Below are positions 1 through 7,290 of a DNA stretch of 64,000 bases, piece by piece (the first letter of the stretch is position 1; each line of letters starts with the position of its first letter). The DNA comes from Flagellimonas pacifica (GTDB taxonomy: Bacteria; Bacteroidota; Bacteroidia; Flavobacteriales; Flavobacteriaceae), in contig NZ_OBEH01000001.1 of NCBI RefSeq assembly GCF_900215465.1, positions 1,116,001 to 1,180,000 of the forward strand, written 5' to 3'. A program made the translations under genes and the position numbers. Under the pieces are notes generated by a model. That model was not told the origin of the DNA and made no database searches. It saw nothing but the letters and a program-made list of their open reading frames with translations.

Positions 1-510
1 GATAATACACGATTCATTAGTGTGATCGAAAAGGTCAGGAAGAATAGTGATTGGGACACACCACTGCCCAAAGGGCAGGGAAGGGGTTTTGCTGCTCGAA
101 AAATGTCGGGATCCTTTATTGCAGAGGTGGTGACAGTAGAAGTGTTGGGGAACAATAAGGTGAATATTCTTAGAGTAGATGCAGTTGTGGACTGTGGAAT
201 TGTGGTAAACCCATCCGGAGCTTTGGCACAAGTTGAAGGCGCCATTTTGGAAGGTCTCTGTGCTGCACTTTATGGCGAAATTACGATTAAGGATGGAGCT
301 ACAGAGCAATCCAATTTTCATGATTATCGTTGGATACGCATGGGGGAGGCACCTGATATGTATGTTGAATTTGTTAAAAATGATCTACCACCTCGAGGTT
401 TGGGGGAGCCGCCTTTACCACCAGCAATTCCTGCATTGACCAATGCCATTTTTGCGGCCACGGGTCAACGGATACGTAAACTACCGATAGTGAGGAATTT
501 TAGTTTATAG
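1..510 (+). CDS. Molybdopterin-binding oxidoreductase large subunit, C-terminal fragment (isoquinoline 1-oxidoreductase beta-like)
   Basis: The reading frame is open from base 1, so this is the 3' end of a gene that begins outside the window. The visible ~169 residues match the end of the large molybdopterin-binding subunit of the xanthine dehydrogenase/aldehyde oxidase family, IorB-like branch. The sequence AVVDCGIVVNPSGALAQVEG and the terminal GLGEPPLPPAIPALTNAIF followed by TGQRIRKLPI are characteristic; the GLGEP glutamate is the conserved active-site base of molybdenum hydroxylases. These enzymes hydroxylate N-heterocycles or aldehydes and pair with a small 2Fe-2S subunit, not visible here. 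The substrate cannot be inferred. Confidence 0.85.
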   Translation, partial: DNTRFISVIEKVRKNSDWDTPLPKGQGRGFAARKMSGSFIAEVVTVEVLGNNKVNILRVDAVVDCGIVVNPSGALAQVEGAILEGLCAALYGEITIKDGATEQSNFHDYRWIRMGEAPDMYVEFVKNDLPPRGLGEPPLPPAIPALTNAIFAATGQRIRKLPIVRNFSL

Positions 511-547
511 ACGTCCATATCCAAAGTTGGATAAGGTCAACAAAAAA

Positions 548-576
548 GGGATAAAAAGCCAAGTGGCCTTTATCCC
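548..576. other. Intergenic hairpin after the oxidoreductase gene
   Basis: GGGATAAA at 548-555 pairs with TTTATCCC at 569-576, and GCC/GGC pair inside. There is no T-run on the plus side, but on the minus strand the stem is followed by six Ts. It may end transcription arriving from the right; no minus-strand gene is visible that would need it. The rest of 511-760 shows nothing clear. Confidence 0.4.
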
Positions 577-760
577 AAATATGTAGAATTACGTGTATCC
601 TTCATGGCTTGAATTTCCCCAAATCTAACCTAACTTTGTAAGAATACTCTTATATAACCGTAAATAATGGTAATTATTGCTGTCTAGTCGGAAAAAGAAC
701 TTAAAAGTGATTAAAATCGGTAACAGCAAAAGTGCTTACTTTCATGTTATAAACCCAACT

Positions 761-892
761 ATGAAAGCTCAAAATGAAGTCACAATTGTAATGACAAGTG
801 CAGTTTTAACCGTGGTGGTCTTAGTGAGTGTTTGGTTGTATAGAGCCTACAAATCCAAGGAAAAGGCTGAGGATGAATCTGGGGATAGGTAA
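761..892 (+). CDS. Small single-span membrane protein, unknown
   Basis: ATG at 761 opens a 43-codon frame ending at 892. Residues ~7-25 (VTIVMTSAVLTVVVLVSVW) form one hydrophobic segment, followed by a charged tail (YRAYKSKEKAEDESGDR), the shape of a small inner-membrane protein. The frame extends upstream to a TTG at 677, but that stretch is polar and untypical, so I prefer the ATG. I do not recognise a family. It may not be translated. Confidence 0.35.
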   Translation: MKAQNEVTIVMTSAVLTVVVLVSVWLYRAYKSKEKAEDESGDR

Positions 893-918
893 TTCACTTT
901 ATTTATAATCTTCTTTAA

Positions 919-957
919 TTTGTATATAGGTACCAATAAAGGGCATCTATATACAAA
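919..957. repeat. 11-bp inverted repeat TTTGTATATAG / CTATATACAAA
   Basis: TTTGTATATAG at 919-929 is the exact reverse complement of CTATATACAAA at 947-957, with a 17-bp spacer. The right arm is also part of the recurring intergenic element (copies at 941, 1250, 1766, 2247). It lies just upstream of the small membrane gene starting at 1000 and could be an operator or an element end. Confidence 0.55.
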
Positions 958-969
958 GTGGGACAAAAC
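941..969 (+). repeat. Intergenic repeat, copy A (right half only)
   Basis: GGGCATCTATATACAAAGTGGGACA here recurs almost unchanged at 1797-1820 and, with two changes, at 1290-1313. Only the right half of the element is present; the left half (AGAATCTAGGGGTTGATAGGGTGAG) is missing. It precedes the small membrane gene at 1000. Confidence 0.6.
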
Positions 970-999
970 ATTAAATCAAAATGAATATTTTTGGCTTCT

Positions 1000-1245
1000 A
1001 TGAATTTTCCACCTGCCGTCAAAAAGTTTATAGGAGTAATGCTGATTCTAATGAGCATGGCTTTTTTAGCAAGGCTTATAGCATTTCTTCCTATTCTAGC
1101 CACAGAGTTTTCTACTGCAATTAATGAGAATAAGGGGTATTATTGGGGTTCATTCACCTTTATCCTCATATTGAACATCTTCTTTTGGATTATGACCTAT
1201 TACATGTTCCAATACGGTAGAAAGCTTTTCAAGAGCAAGGTTTAA
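1000..1245 (+). CDS. Small two-span membrane protein, unknown
   Basis: ATG at 1000 (an in-frame TTG lies three codons upstream) opens an 81-residue frame. Two hydrophobic segments are visible: about residues 10-30 (GVMLILMSMAFLARLIAFLP) and 50-70 (FTFILILNIFFWIMTYYMF), with a basic C-terminus (GRKLFKSKV). No family recognised. It sits in a run of small genes separated by copies of one intergenic repeat. Confidence 0.5.
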   Translation: MNFPPAVKKFIGVMLILMSMAFLARLIAFLPILATEFSTAINENKGYYWGSFTFILILNIFFWIMTYYMFQYGRKLFKSKV

Positions 1246-1249
1246 CCCT

Positions 1250-1315
1250 CCTGAACCAGAAAAGAATCTAGGGGTTGATAGGGTGAGTGACATCTATATA
1301 CATAATGGGACAGGA
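1250..1315 (+). repeat. Intergenic repeat, copy B
   Basis: A full-length copy: left part CTGAACCAGAAAAGAATCTA, middle GGGGTTGATAGGGTGAGTGA, right part CATCTATATACATAATGGGA. The left and middle parts recur at 2247-2290, and middle and right parts at 1766-1822. It starts just after the stop at 1245 and lies about 110 bp before the start of the first secreted peptide gene. Confidence 0.7.
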
Positions 1316-1425
1316 TGAGTATTTGGTTTCTGCGAAAAAACAATTAAACGATTTTGACTTCTTTATGCGGTATAATTTCCTACATTTAAAAATTAATTAT
1401 ATCTATTAACTAAACACAAAATTTT

Positions 1426-1680
1426 ATGAAATCATTCTTATTGGCAACTTTTGCACTTGCGTCGTTTGGGTTTTCAACAAGCCCCAAAAAAAGTACTAAT
1501 GCACTAAAAACGTTGGATTGTGAGCAGGTTATCGAATGGGGGACTTGGTCTGGAAACGGCTGTGGCTCAAGAATAAACAAAGTCTTAAACTACGGGGATG
1601 AATGTGGGGCTAACTTTTATGTATGGGAATTTGCAACCTGTGACAAGAAAATGCCAAAAGACCCTGGACATCCATTTTAG
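1426..1680 (+). CDS. Small secreted four-cysteine protein, paralog 1
   Basis: 84 residues. The N-terminus MKSFLLATFALASFGFSTS is a Sec signal peptide. The mature part has four cysteines in the pattern DC..V-EWG-WSGNGCGSR-NK-N-G-ECG-W-F-TC-KK-P-PG-P. It is clearly homologous along its whole length to the gene at 1918-2172. The W-x-x-W-S...C-G-S-R string resembles the start of thrombospondin type-1 repeats, but the match is short and may be chance. Function unknown; a disulfide-bonded exported peptide (adhesion, toxin, pheromone) is possible. A hairpin terminator follows at 1706. Confidence 0.7.
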   Translation: MKSFLLATFALASFGFSTSPKKSTNALKTLDCEQVIEWGTWSGNGCGSRINKVLNYGDECGANFYVWEFATCDKKMPKDPGHPF

Positions 1681-1705
1681 TATAACTAGCCATTAAAAGC
1701 GTCAT

Positions 1706-1737
1706 CCAGATTATTTACACAAGTAATCTGGTTTTTT
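1706..1737 (+). terminator. Rho-independent terminator after secreted peptide gene 1
   Basis: CCAGATTA (1706-1713) pairs with TAATCTGG (1724-1731), followed by six Ts. The stem sequence is shared with the terminator at 2196, so gene and terminator were duplicated together. Confidence 0.8.
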
Positions 1738-1765
1738 ATGCCAATATGAAACGATGTATCAGCAT

Positions 1766-1822
1766 AGAATCTAGGGGTTGAGTGGGTGAGTGGTGGGCAT
1801 CTATATACAAAGTGGGACAGGA
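1766..1822 (+). repeat. Intergenic repeat, copy C
   Basis: AGAATCTAGGGGTTGAGTGG, then GTGAGTGGTG, then GGCATCTATATACAAAGTGG and GACAGGA: middle and right parts of the element seen at 1250. It lies ~95 bp before the second peptide gene, the same relation as copy B to the first peptide gene. Confidence 0.7.
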
Positions 1823-1884
1823 ATGAATTAAAAATGACCTATTATAGGGTTATATTTTCGAATAGTGATATATATTCCTACATT

Positions 1885-1892
1885 TATATTTG
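1885..1892 (+). promoter_or_regulatory. Putative -7 element TATATTTG for secreted peptide gene 2
   Basis: TATATTTG matches the Bacteroidota -7 consensus TAnnTTTG, 26 bp before the ATG at 1918. No TTG sits at the ideal -33 position. The preceding TTCCTACATTTA is also present upstream of the first peptide gene (about 1376-1387), so both paralogs share a promoter region. Confidence 0.5.
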
Positions 1893-1917
1893 TCAACTTT
1901 AATTTAACTTAAGTTTT

Positions 1918-2172
1918 ATGAGATTACTTTTATTGGCAGCTTTCGTGGTTGTATCGTTTAGTTTTTCTACAAGTATTGAAAACAAACCTAAAGCGGAAAT
2001 GGTTATGGATTGTGAACCAGTATTTGAATGGGGAAATTGGTCCGGTAATGGTTGTGGTTCTAGATTGAACAAAATTGTCAACGTTGGTGGAGAGTGTGGT
2101 AATATTTCTTATGAGTGGCAATTTAGGACGTGTAGTAAGAAACCACCAAAACCACCTGGAAACCCATATTAA
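1918..2172 (+). CDS. Small secreted four-cysteine protein, paralog 2
   Basis: 84 residues, the same length as the upstream paralog. Signal peptide MRLLLLAAFVVVSFSFSTS; mature protein with four cysteines in identical positions, the shared core WSGNGCGSR, then NK, GECG and a W-F-TC-KK-P-PG-P tail. The signal peptides, mature parts and terminators are all related, consistent with a tandem duplication followed by divergence (about half of the residues differ). No known family recognised. Confidence 0.7.
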   Translation: MRLLLLAAFVVVSFSFSTSIENKPKAEMVMDCEPVFEWGNWSGNGCGSRLNKIVNVGGECGNISYEWQFRTCSKKPPKPPGNPY

Positions 2173-2195
2173 TCCAATTAACTTCTTAAAGTATT

Positions 2196-2230
2196 ATCCA
2201 GATTGTCTCCAATGATAATCTGGATTTTTT
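2196..2230 (+). terminator. Rho-independent terminator after secreted peptide gene 2
   Basis: ATCCAGATT (2196-2204) pairs with AATCTGGAT (2217-2225), followed by Ts. It is homologous to the terminator at 1706. Confidence 0.8.
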
Positions 2231-2246
2231 AAATTAGAGAATGCAT

Positions 2247-2290
2247 CCTGAACCAGAAAAAGAATCTAGGGATTGATAGGGTGAGTGACA
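2247..2290 (+). repeat. Intergenic repeat, copy D (left half)
   Basis: CCTGAACCAGAAAAAGAATC then TAGGGATTGATAGGGTGAGT, nearly identical to the left and middle parts of copy B; the right part with CTATATACAAAG is absent. It lies between the second peptide terminator and the ssb promoter. Confidence 0.65.
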
Positions 2291-2383
2291 AATAAAGAAG
2301 TGTTATAATTATTCTAAAACGACTACATCCGTTTACAAACGAAAACAAATGTTTTAAAACCGATTCATAATTTTGACCCGTGC

Positions 2384-2391
2384 TAAGTTTG
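2384..2391 (+). promoter_or_regulatory. Putative ssb -7 element TAAGTTTG
   Basis: Exact match to TAnnTTTG, giving a leader of about 50 nt before the ATG at 2450. No clear -33 TTG at the expected distance. Confidence 0.45.
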
Positions 2392-2449
2392 TCCTGTCGA
2401 ATGATAAGAGTTCGATAGTATTAACTGTTTAACACGTAAAATTATAATT

Positions 2450-2782
2450 ATGAATTCGCTAAAAAACAAAGTACAGTTGATTGGAAACTTAGGAAATGAT
2501 CCCGAAATGGTAATGCTGGAAAATGGCAATAAACTGGCCAAGTTTTCCATCGCCACAAACGAAACTTATAAAAGCGCAACGGGAGAGAAGGTGACTGATA
2601 CGCAATGGCATAATATTGTGGCCTGGGACAAAGTTGCGGAGATTGTTGAGAATTTCTTGGTAAAAGGAAAGGAAGTAGCTATTGAAGGAAAGCTTGTTTC
2701 GCGATCTTATGAAACCAAAGAGGGTGAAAAAAGGTACGTTACTGAGATAAAGTGCAATGAGCTTTTAATGCTTGGAAAGTAA
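2450..2782 (+). CDS. ssb: Single-stranded DNA-binding protein (short form)
   Basis: 110 residues forming a complete OB fold: MNSLKNKVQLIGNLGNDPEM, then KLAKFSIATNETY, DTQWHNIVAWDK, VKGKEVAIEGKLVSRSYE and ITEIKCNELLML-type ending. It binds single-stranded DNA as an oligomer during replication, repair and recombination. It stops right after the OB fold and lacks the acidic C-terminal tail by which housekeeping SSBs recruit partners, so it is probably an accessory SSB copy of the short type common in Bacteroidota rather than the main chromosomal one. Monocistronic, with its own terminator. Confidence 0.9.
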   Translation: MNSLKNKVQLIGNLGNDPEMVMLENGNKLAKFSIATNETYKSATGEKVTDTQWHNIVAWDKVAEIVENFLVKGKEVAIEGKLVSRSYETKEGEKRYVTEIKCNELLMLGK

Positions 2783-2806
2783 TACTCTTCAAATACGGAT
2801 TATCGA

Positions 2807-2837
2807 AAAAGCGGGTCAATTGACCCGCTTTCTTTTT
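2807..2837 (+). terminator. Rho-independent terminator of ssb
   Basis: AAAGCGGGTCA pairs with TGACCCGCTTT across a two-base loop, followed by a T-rich tract. Strong GC stem, 25 bp after the stop. Confidence 0.9.
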
Positions 2838-2922
2838 GACTAGCAACATTTAACAGTAAATTATAGATAAGTGATGCAACCATTTAAGAAATTGAATGTC
2901 TTTTATATGAATGTAAGACAAG

Positions 2923-3342
2923 ATGAAATTTGTTCGGATACATATCGTAATTTTTGCAAGCTGCTGCATGGGTGCTTTTGCCCAGGATAAGGCTCATACA
3001 AAACATGGATTACGTTTTTATGAGCAACTGGCTCAGCGCGATGCTGATTATGAGAAATCACTTCAACTTTTAACGCATCAGGACGAATCTGATTATTGGA
3101 TAGATCAGGGTAATTTTGAAAGGCAATTGGGTAAATCGGATTTTGCATCATATTTGGCATACATGAAAGGCAAAAAAGATGCTTACAACGGGCACTTAAA
3201 AACCTGTGATCATAAAGTACCGCATAGTGAATTGTACTTGCAAAAGGCCAAAGAATATCTCTCGTTAACCGATTTGGAATTTACCATGATGAAGGATAGC
3301 CAGAAAGTAGTACGGTCATCCATCAAAAAGAAAAGACAATAA
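2923..3342 (+). CDS. Exported protein of unknown function
   Basis: 139 residues with an N-terminal signal peptide (MKFVRIHIVIFASCCMGAFA, likely cut before QDKAH). The mature part is charged and predicted helical, with motifs such as YWIDQGNFERQLGKSDFASY and a basic C-terminus (SSIKKKRQ). No family recognised. It is followed immediately by a bidirectional terminator that it shares with the convergent small gene at 3375-3536. Confidence 0.65.
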   Translation: MKFVRIHIVIFASCCMGAFAQDKAHTKHGLRFYEQLAQRDADYEKSLQLLTHQDESDYWIDQGNFERQLGKSDFASYLAYMKGKKDAYNGHLKTCDHKVPHSELYLQKAKEYLSLTDLEFTMMKDSQKVVRSSIKKKRQ

Positions 3343-3348
3343 AATAGC

Positions 3349-3377
3349 AAAAGCCACCTTTAAGGTGGCTTTTTTTA
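3349..3377. terminator. Bidirectional terminator
   Basis: AAAGCCACCTT and AAGGTGGCTTT form a long stem with Ts on both sides. On the plus strand it ends the gene at 2923-3342; on the minus strand it overlaps the stop codon of the small gene at 3375. Confidence 0.88.
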
Positions 3378-3536
3378 TGCTACTTTCTTCAGCAGGTCAA
3401 AACATGGGCAACGCTTACAGCGTTTATTTTCTCCCTTTTTATATTTTTTACAGCACTTGGTCTTGCAATTCGTTGGTGCAAGCTCCCTTAGCAAAGAACT
3501 GTTCCTTTTTTTGATTTTCTTCTTCTTTTTACCCAT
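3375..3536 (-). CDS. Small Lys/Cys-rich protein (53 residues)
   Basis: ATG at 3536 reads a 53-residue frame to a TAA at 3375-3377. It starts MGKKKKKIKKRNSSLLRELA and continues with seven cysteines in the pattern C-x3-CC-x10-C-x2-C-x-C, interspersed with lysines and arginines, ending CPCFDLLKKVA. The grouping suggests metal (zinc) binding plus nucleic-acid or ribosome contact by the basic tail, but this is inference. The dense Cys/Lys content, normal start and stop and fit to the shared terminator argue that it is translated. Confidence 0.65.
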   Translation of the reverse strand: MGKKKKKIKKRNSSLLRELAPTNCKTKCCKKYKKGENKRCKRCPCFDLLKKVA

Positions 3537-3602
3537 CCTAAGAAAAACGATGGGCCAAAAATAGTTATTTTAAATTAATCTAAATAAAAGATTTATCAAC
3601 AA

Positions 3603-4124
3603 TTATTCGCCCGCGGTATCTGAAGCGGCACTTTCAACAGTAAGCTGTTGTATATCGCGATCAAAAAGATATAGCCCTCCCTTGTCGTTTCCAATCAAAT
3701 TGATTTTGTCCAGAACTGTACGTGCCAAAGCTTCTTCTTCTAATTGCTCCGCAACATACCATTGTAAAAAGTTGTGTGTGGCGTAATCTTTCTCCTCAAG
3801 TGTAACATGCACGAGGTCGTTGATGCTTTGAGAGACAAAAATCTCATGGTCATACAATTCCTGAAACATTTCTTTAAATGTTCCAAAATCTGTTTTGGGC
3901 GCTTTTAAGTCAGAAATATGGGCATGTCCTCCTCTTTCATTGACATATTTGACCAGTTTGAGCATGTGCATACGCTCCTCATCGGAGTGACCATACATAA
4001 ATCCGGCAACACCTTCCAAACCTTTTACCTCTGCCCATGAAGCCATGGAAAGATAAACCTGTGATGATTCTGCTTCTATTCGTATTTGCTCGTTAAGTGC
4101 TTTTTCGAGTTTTTTGGATAACAT
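3603..4124 (-). CDS. ftn: Ferritin
   Basis: 173 residues, typical bacterial ferritin length. The four-helix diiron fold is recognisable: LNEQIRIEAESSQVYLSMASWAE (ferroxidase Glu residues), HSDEERMHMLKLVKYVNERGGH (the E-x-x-H motif), and FLQWYVAEQLEEEALARTVLDKI. It stores iron in the cytoplasm by oxidising Fe(II) inside a 24-mer shell. Monocistronic, minus strand. Confidence 0.95.
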   Translation of the reverse strand: MLSKKLEKALNEQIRIEAESSQVYLSMASWAEVKGLEGVAGFMYGHSDEERMHMLKLVKYVNERGGHAHISDLKAPKTDFGTFKEMFQELYDHEIFVSQSINDLVHVTLEEKDYATHNFLQWYVAEQLEEEALARTVLDKINLIGNDKGGLYLFDRDIQQLTVESAASDTAGE

Positions 4125-4193
4125 GTTCTTGATTTTTGTGCCATAAAATTACAAAATGGGTATGACTCTAAGCACCAATTTGAGCATATTACA

Positions 4194-5033
4194 TTAAAAG
4201 TGAATAGCCACTCCCATGGTTCCGGGTCCAAAATTGAGATTCCAGCTCAACTTTTTTTGATTTTGATTGTATTTTTCATTGTACTTGGAATCCAAGTAGC
4301 GATCTATGGATTCTACAATGAAGATGCTCAATACCGTACTAAAAGCGATATCTGACACCCAATGAAAACGATCTGTGATTCTTGCAAAACCTGGAATGAG
4401 TCCTACAGTATAAATCCCTGCTTTTACCCACGGGTTTTTAAATTGCTTGGCAATGGCATAGGCATTACTGAAGGCAAGCATGGCATGTCCGGAAGGAAAG
4501 GAATCATAATCAAAGACCCTATTTAAATGAAAGGGGTCATAAACATCTGAGCTATCACCACTTTTAGGTCTGGCCCTACCAATAAGACGTTTACTTACTT
4601 GTTGCAAAAAACCTCCTGCTGTTGCAGATGCAATTAAAAGCACACCTGTTCTTCGTAATTTTTCATTTTTGGTGAACAACCCTGCCAAATAAACCCCTCC
4701 TGTTAGCATATAGTTATTTTCTGGGCTTCCATATTCATTACCATAATCCACAAGAAAGTCTGGAACGTCATTTCTAAAACCATTCGCCCAATCATCTATT
4801 TCATCATCAACAGTAAATAAAACTGCTGTACCGGCTGCCATATAGCCAAGGTTTGCCCAACTGTTGCCCTTCCAATGAAAAGGTCGGCTGTAGGCATGAC
4901 CAATACTGCCAAAAACATTGCCCATATCATAAGTGAAATTGTTCCAAGTATTTTTTTTGTTGGAATGAATCTGTTCTTGGGCATGCAATTGAATCCCCAA
5001 AAATAATAGAAGGCAAAAAATGATTGGTTTCAT
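4194..5033 (-). CDS. PAP2-family phosphatase
   Basis: 279 residues with a signal peptide (MKPIIFCLLLFLGIQLHAQ) and several hydrophobic helices. All three motifs of the type 2 phosphatidic acid phosphatase family are present: KRLIGRARP (K-x6-RP), FPSGHAM (PSGH) and RITDRFHWVSD (R-x5-H-x3-D). These enzymes remove phosphate from lipid phosphates such as phosphatidate or undecaprenyl pyrophosphate at the periplasmic face. The substrate is not deducible. The C-terminal ~25 residues look like an extra exported segment. Confidence 0.88.
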   Translation of the reverse strand: MKPIIFCLLLFLGIQLHAQEQIHSNKKNTWNNFTYDMGNVFGSIGHAYSRPFHWKGNSWANLGYMAAGTAVLFTVDDEIDDWANGFRNDVPDFLVDYGNEYGSPENNYMLTGGVYLAGLFTKNEKLRRTGVLLIASATAGGFLQQVSKRLIGRARPKSGDSSDVYDPFHLNRVFDYDSFPSGHAMLAFSNAYAIAKQFKNPWVKAGIYTVGLIPGFARITDRFHWVSDIAFSTVLSIFIVESIDRYLDSKYNEKYNQNQKKLSWNLNFGPGTMGVAIHF

Positions 5034-5143
5034 GGTTCAGATATGCTGGAGGTTAAACAACTAAAGTTAAAAATAAATTTCTTGAGCAAACAAGGTGTAG
5101 ATGAGACGGCAAACTACATACAACATTACTATTCCCTTTGGAT

Positions 5144-7267
5144 TTACTTGTGCAATGCCAGCTGTATACGTTTTCTGGGTATGTCAACATCCAAAACTTT
5201 TACAACCACTTGTTGATGAAGGCTTACATGCTCATTGACATCCTTTACAAAGGAATCGGAAAGATTTGAAATATGGATAAGTCCACTTTCTTTAATGCCA
5301 ATATCTACAAAACAACCAAAGTTGGTTATATTATTGATAATGCCGGGCAACAACTGTCCTTGTTGTAGATCTGTAATCTGTTTGATGTTTTGGTTGAAAG
5401 TAAATACTTTGGCTTTTTCCCTACGATCCAATCCTGGTTTTTCCAATTCTTCCAGAATATCTTCTAAAGTGGGCATTCCAATGGTATCTGTACAGTATCT
5501 TTTAAGGTCGATACTTTGCAAAATGGTTTTATTTCGGATGATCTCGGATAAAGGTACTCCCTTGTCCTTGGCCATTTTTTCTACAATTGGATAACTTTCT
5601 GGGTGCACTGCTGAGTCATCCAAAGGATTCTCACTTTCTTTAATACGCAAAAAACCAGCTCCTTGTTCAAAAGCCTTTCCACCTAAACGGGGTACTTTTT
5701 TAATGTCTTTTCTATTTTTAAATGCACCATTTTCATTTCGATACGTCACGATATTTTCGGCCAATTTTGGACCAATACCAGATACATAACTAAGTAAAGG
5801 AACACTGGCAGTGTTTATGTTGACCCCTACGGAGTTCACACAACTTTCAACAACAGTATCTAAGGATGTTTTTAGCTTGCTTTGATCCACATCATGTTGA
5901 TATTGACCTACACCAATGGATTTGGCATCTATTTTCACCAGCTCGGCCAAGGGGTCGGCCAATCGACGACCAATAGAAACCGCTCCTCTGACAGTTACGT
6001 CATAATTGGGAAATTCTTCCCGTGCAATCTTGGATGCTGAATAAATGGAAGCTCCTGCCTCGCTGACCACAAAAACCTCAATTGGGTTTTTAAAATGGAT
6101 TCGTTTGACCAATTGCTCTGTTTCTCGAGATGCCGTCCCGTTACCAATGGCAATTGCCTCAATCTTGTGGGCATCTACCAAAGAGCTAATTTTTTTGATG
6201 GCGCCAGAGCTATCGTTTTGAGGGGCGTGCGGATAAATGGTCTCGTTGTGTTTTAAATCACCTTGCGCATCCAAACAGACCACTTTACAGCCAGTCCTAA
6301 AACCGGGATCTATGGCCAATATGCGTTTTTCACCTAAAGGTGCGCCAAGTAAAAGCTGCTTCAGGTTTTTAGAGAACACCTTAATAGCGTCGGTATCTGC
6401 ATTTTCCTTGGCAGTTTTTAAAAGCTCATTGGATAATGAAGGGAACAAAAGACGTTTGTAGGAATCTGCTATCGCCAATTCAATTTGTTCGGCGCAGGCA
6501 TTATTGGATTTAATGATTCGTCTTTCAATATTCTGTAATGCCTTATCCTCATCAATTTCGATTTTGACACGTATGAAACCTTCTTTTTCCGCTCGTAAAA
6601 TAGCCAAAAACCGATGTGAAGGACAACGGTTCAAAGGCTCGTTCCAATCAAAATAGTCTCGGAATTTTTGTGCTTTCTCATCATCTTTTTTCGTTTTGAT
6701 GACTTTGGTGACCAATATGGCATGTCGCTCTAATTGGTTTCGCAGTTGGTTTCTGATATCTGAGCGTTCATTGATCCATTCGGCAATAATATGTCGGGCG
6801 CCTTCCAATGCTTCATCCTCATTTTGGATTTGATTGTTGAGGTATTTGGAGGCAATGAATTCAATCTCATCACTCCGTTGGGCCATGATGATTTTAGCCA
6901 AGGACTCAAGTCCATTTTTACGTGCTGTCTCTGCTTTCGTTTTTTTACTTTTTTTGAAAGGGAGGTAGAGATCCTCCAAACTGGTCAGGTCAGCACAATT
7001 TTGAAATCGTGTTTGTAGCTCAGGAGTCAGTAACCCTTGTTCACCAACTGCTTTTATAATGGCCGTTTTTCTTTTTTCTAGGGCTTCAAACTCGGTTTTA
7101 TACTTTACAATGGAACCAATTTCAACCTCATCCAAATTACCGGTACGTTCTTTTCTATACCTTGAGATAAAGGGAATGGTACAATCCTCATTTAATAGTG
7201 TAACCGTATTTTCAATACTTTGCTCTGAAAGTTGGGTGTGCTTAAGTATATAATGGATGAGTTGCAT
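5144..7267 (-). CDS. tex: Tex-family RNA-binding transcription accessory protein
   Basis: 707 residues, the usual Tex length. Domains in order: N-terminal helical Tex_N (SRYRKERTGNLDEVEIG), a YqgF/RNase H-like core (RILAIDPGFRTGCKVVCLD, about 320-450), tandem helix-hairpin-helix (LLSYVSGIGPKLAENIV, about 500-560), and a C-terminal S1 domain (LPGIINNITNFGCFVDIGIK). Tex is a conserved nucleic-acid-binding protein linked to transcription and stress tolerance. It lies 23 bp downstream of metG in the same direction. Confidence 0.95.
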   Translation of the reverse strand: MQLIHYILKHTQLSEQSIENTVTLLNEDCTIPFISRYRKERTGNLDEVEIGSIVKYKTEFEALEKRKTAIIKAVGEQGLLTPELQTRFQNCADLTSLEDLYLPFKKSKKTKAETARKNGLESLAKIIMAQRSDEIEFIASKYLNNQIQNEDEALEGARHIIAEWINERSDIRNQLRNQLERHAILVTKVIKTKKDDEKAQKFRDYFDWNEPLNRCPSHRFLAILRAEKEGFIRVKIEIDEDKALQNIERRIIKSNNACAEQIELAIADSYKRLLFPSLSNELLKTAKENADTDAIKVFSKNLKQLLLGAPLGEKRILAIDPGFRTGCKVVCLDAQGDLKHNETIYPHAPQNDSSGAIKKISSLVDAHKIEAIAIGNGTASRETEQLVKRIHFKNPIEVFVVSEAGASIYSASKIAREEFPNYDVTVRGAVSIGRRLADPLAELVKIDAKSIGVGQYQHDVDQSKLKTSLDTVVESCVNSVGVNINTASVPLLSYVSGIGPKLAENIVTYRNENGAFKNRKDIKKVPRLGGKAFEQGAGFLRIKESENPLDDSAVHPESYPIVEKMAKDKGVPLSEIIRNKTILQSIDLKRYCTDTIGMPTLEDILEELEKPGLDRREKAKVFTFNQNIKQITDLQQGQLLPGIINNITNFGCFVDIGIKESGLIHISNLSDSFVKDVNEHVSLHQQVVVKVLDVDIPRKRIQLALHK

Positions 7268-7290
7268 AAATCTCTTTTTGGCGGAGGAAA

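Noticed and set aside
677..760. N-terminal extension of the small membrane protein from TTG 677
   Set aside because: Polar and untypical; ATG 761 gives a normal short protein starting just before the membrane segment.
941..2290. CRISPR-like array
   Set aside because: The repeated segments are hundreds of bases apart, differ in extent and are interrupted by genes; no cas gene is nearby.
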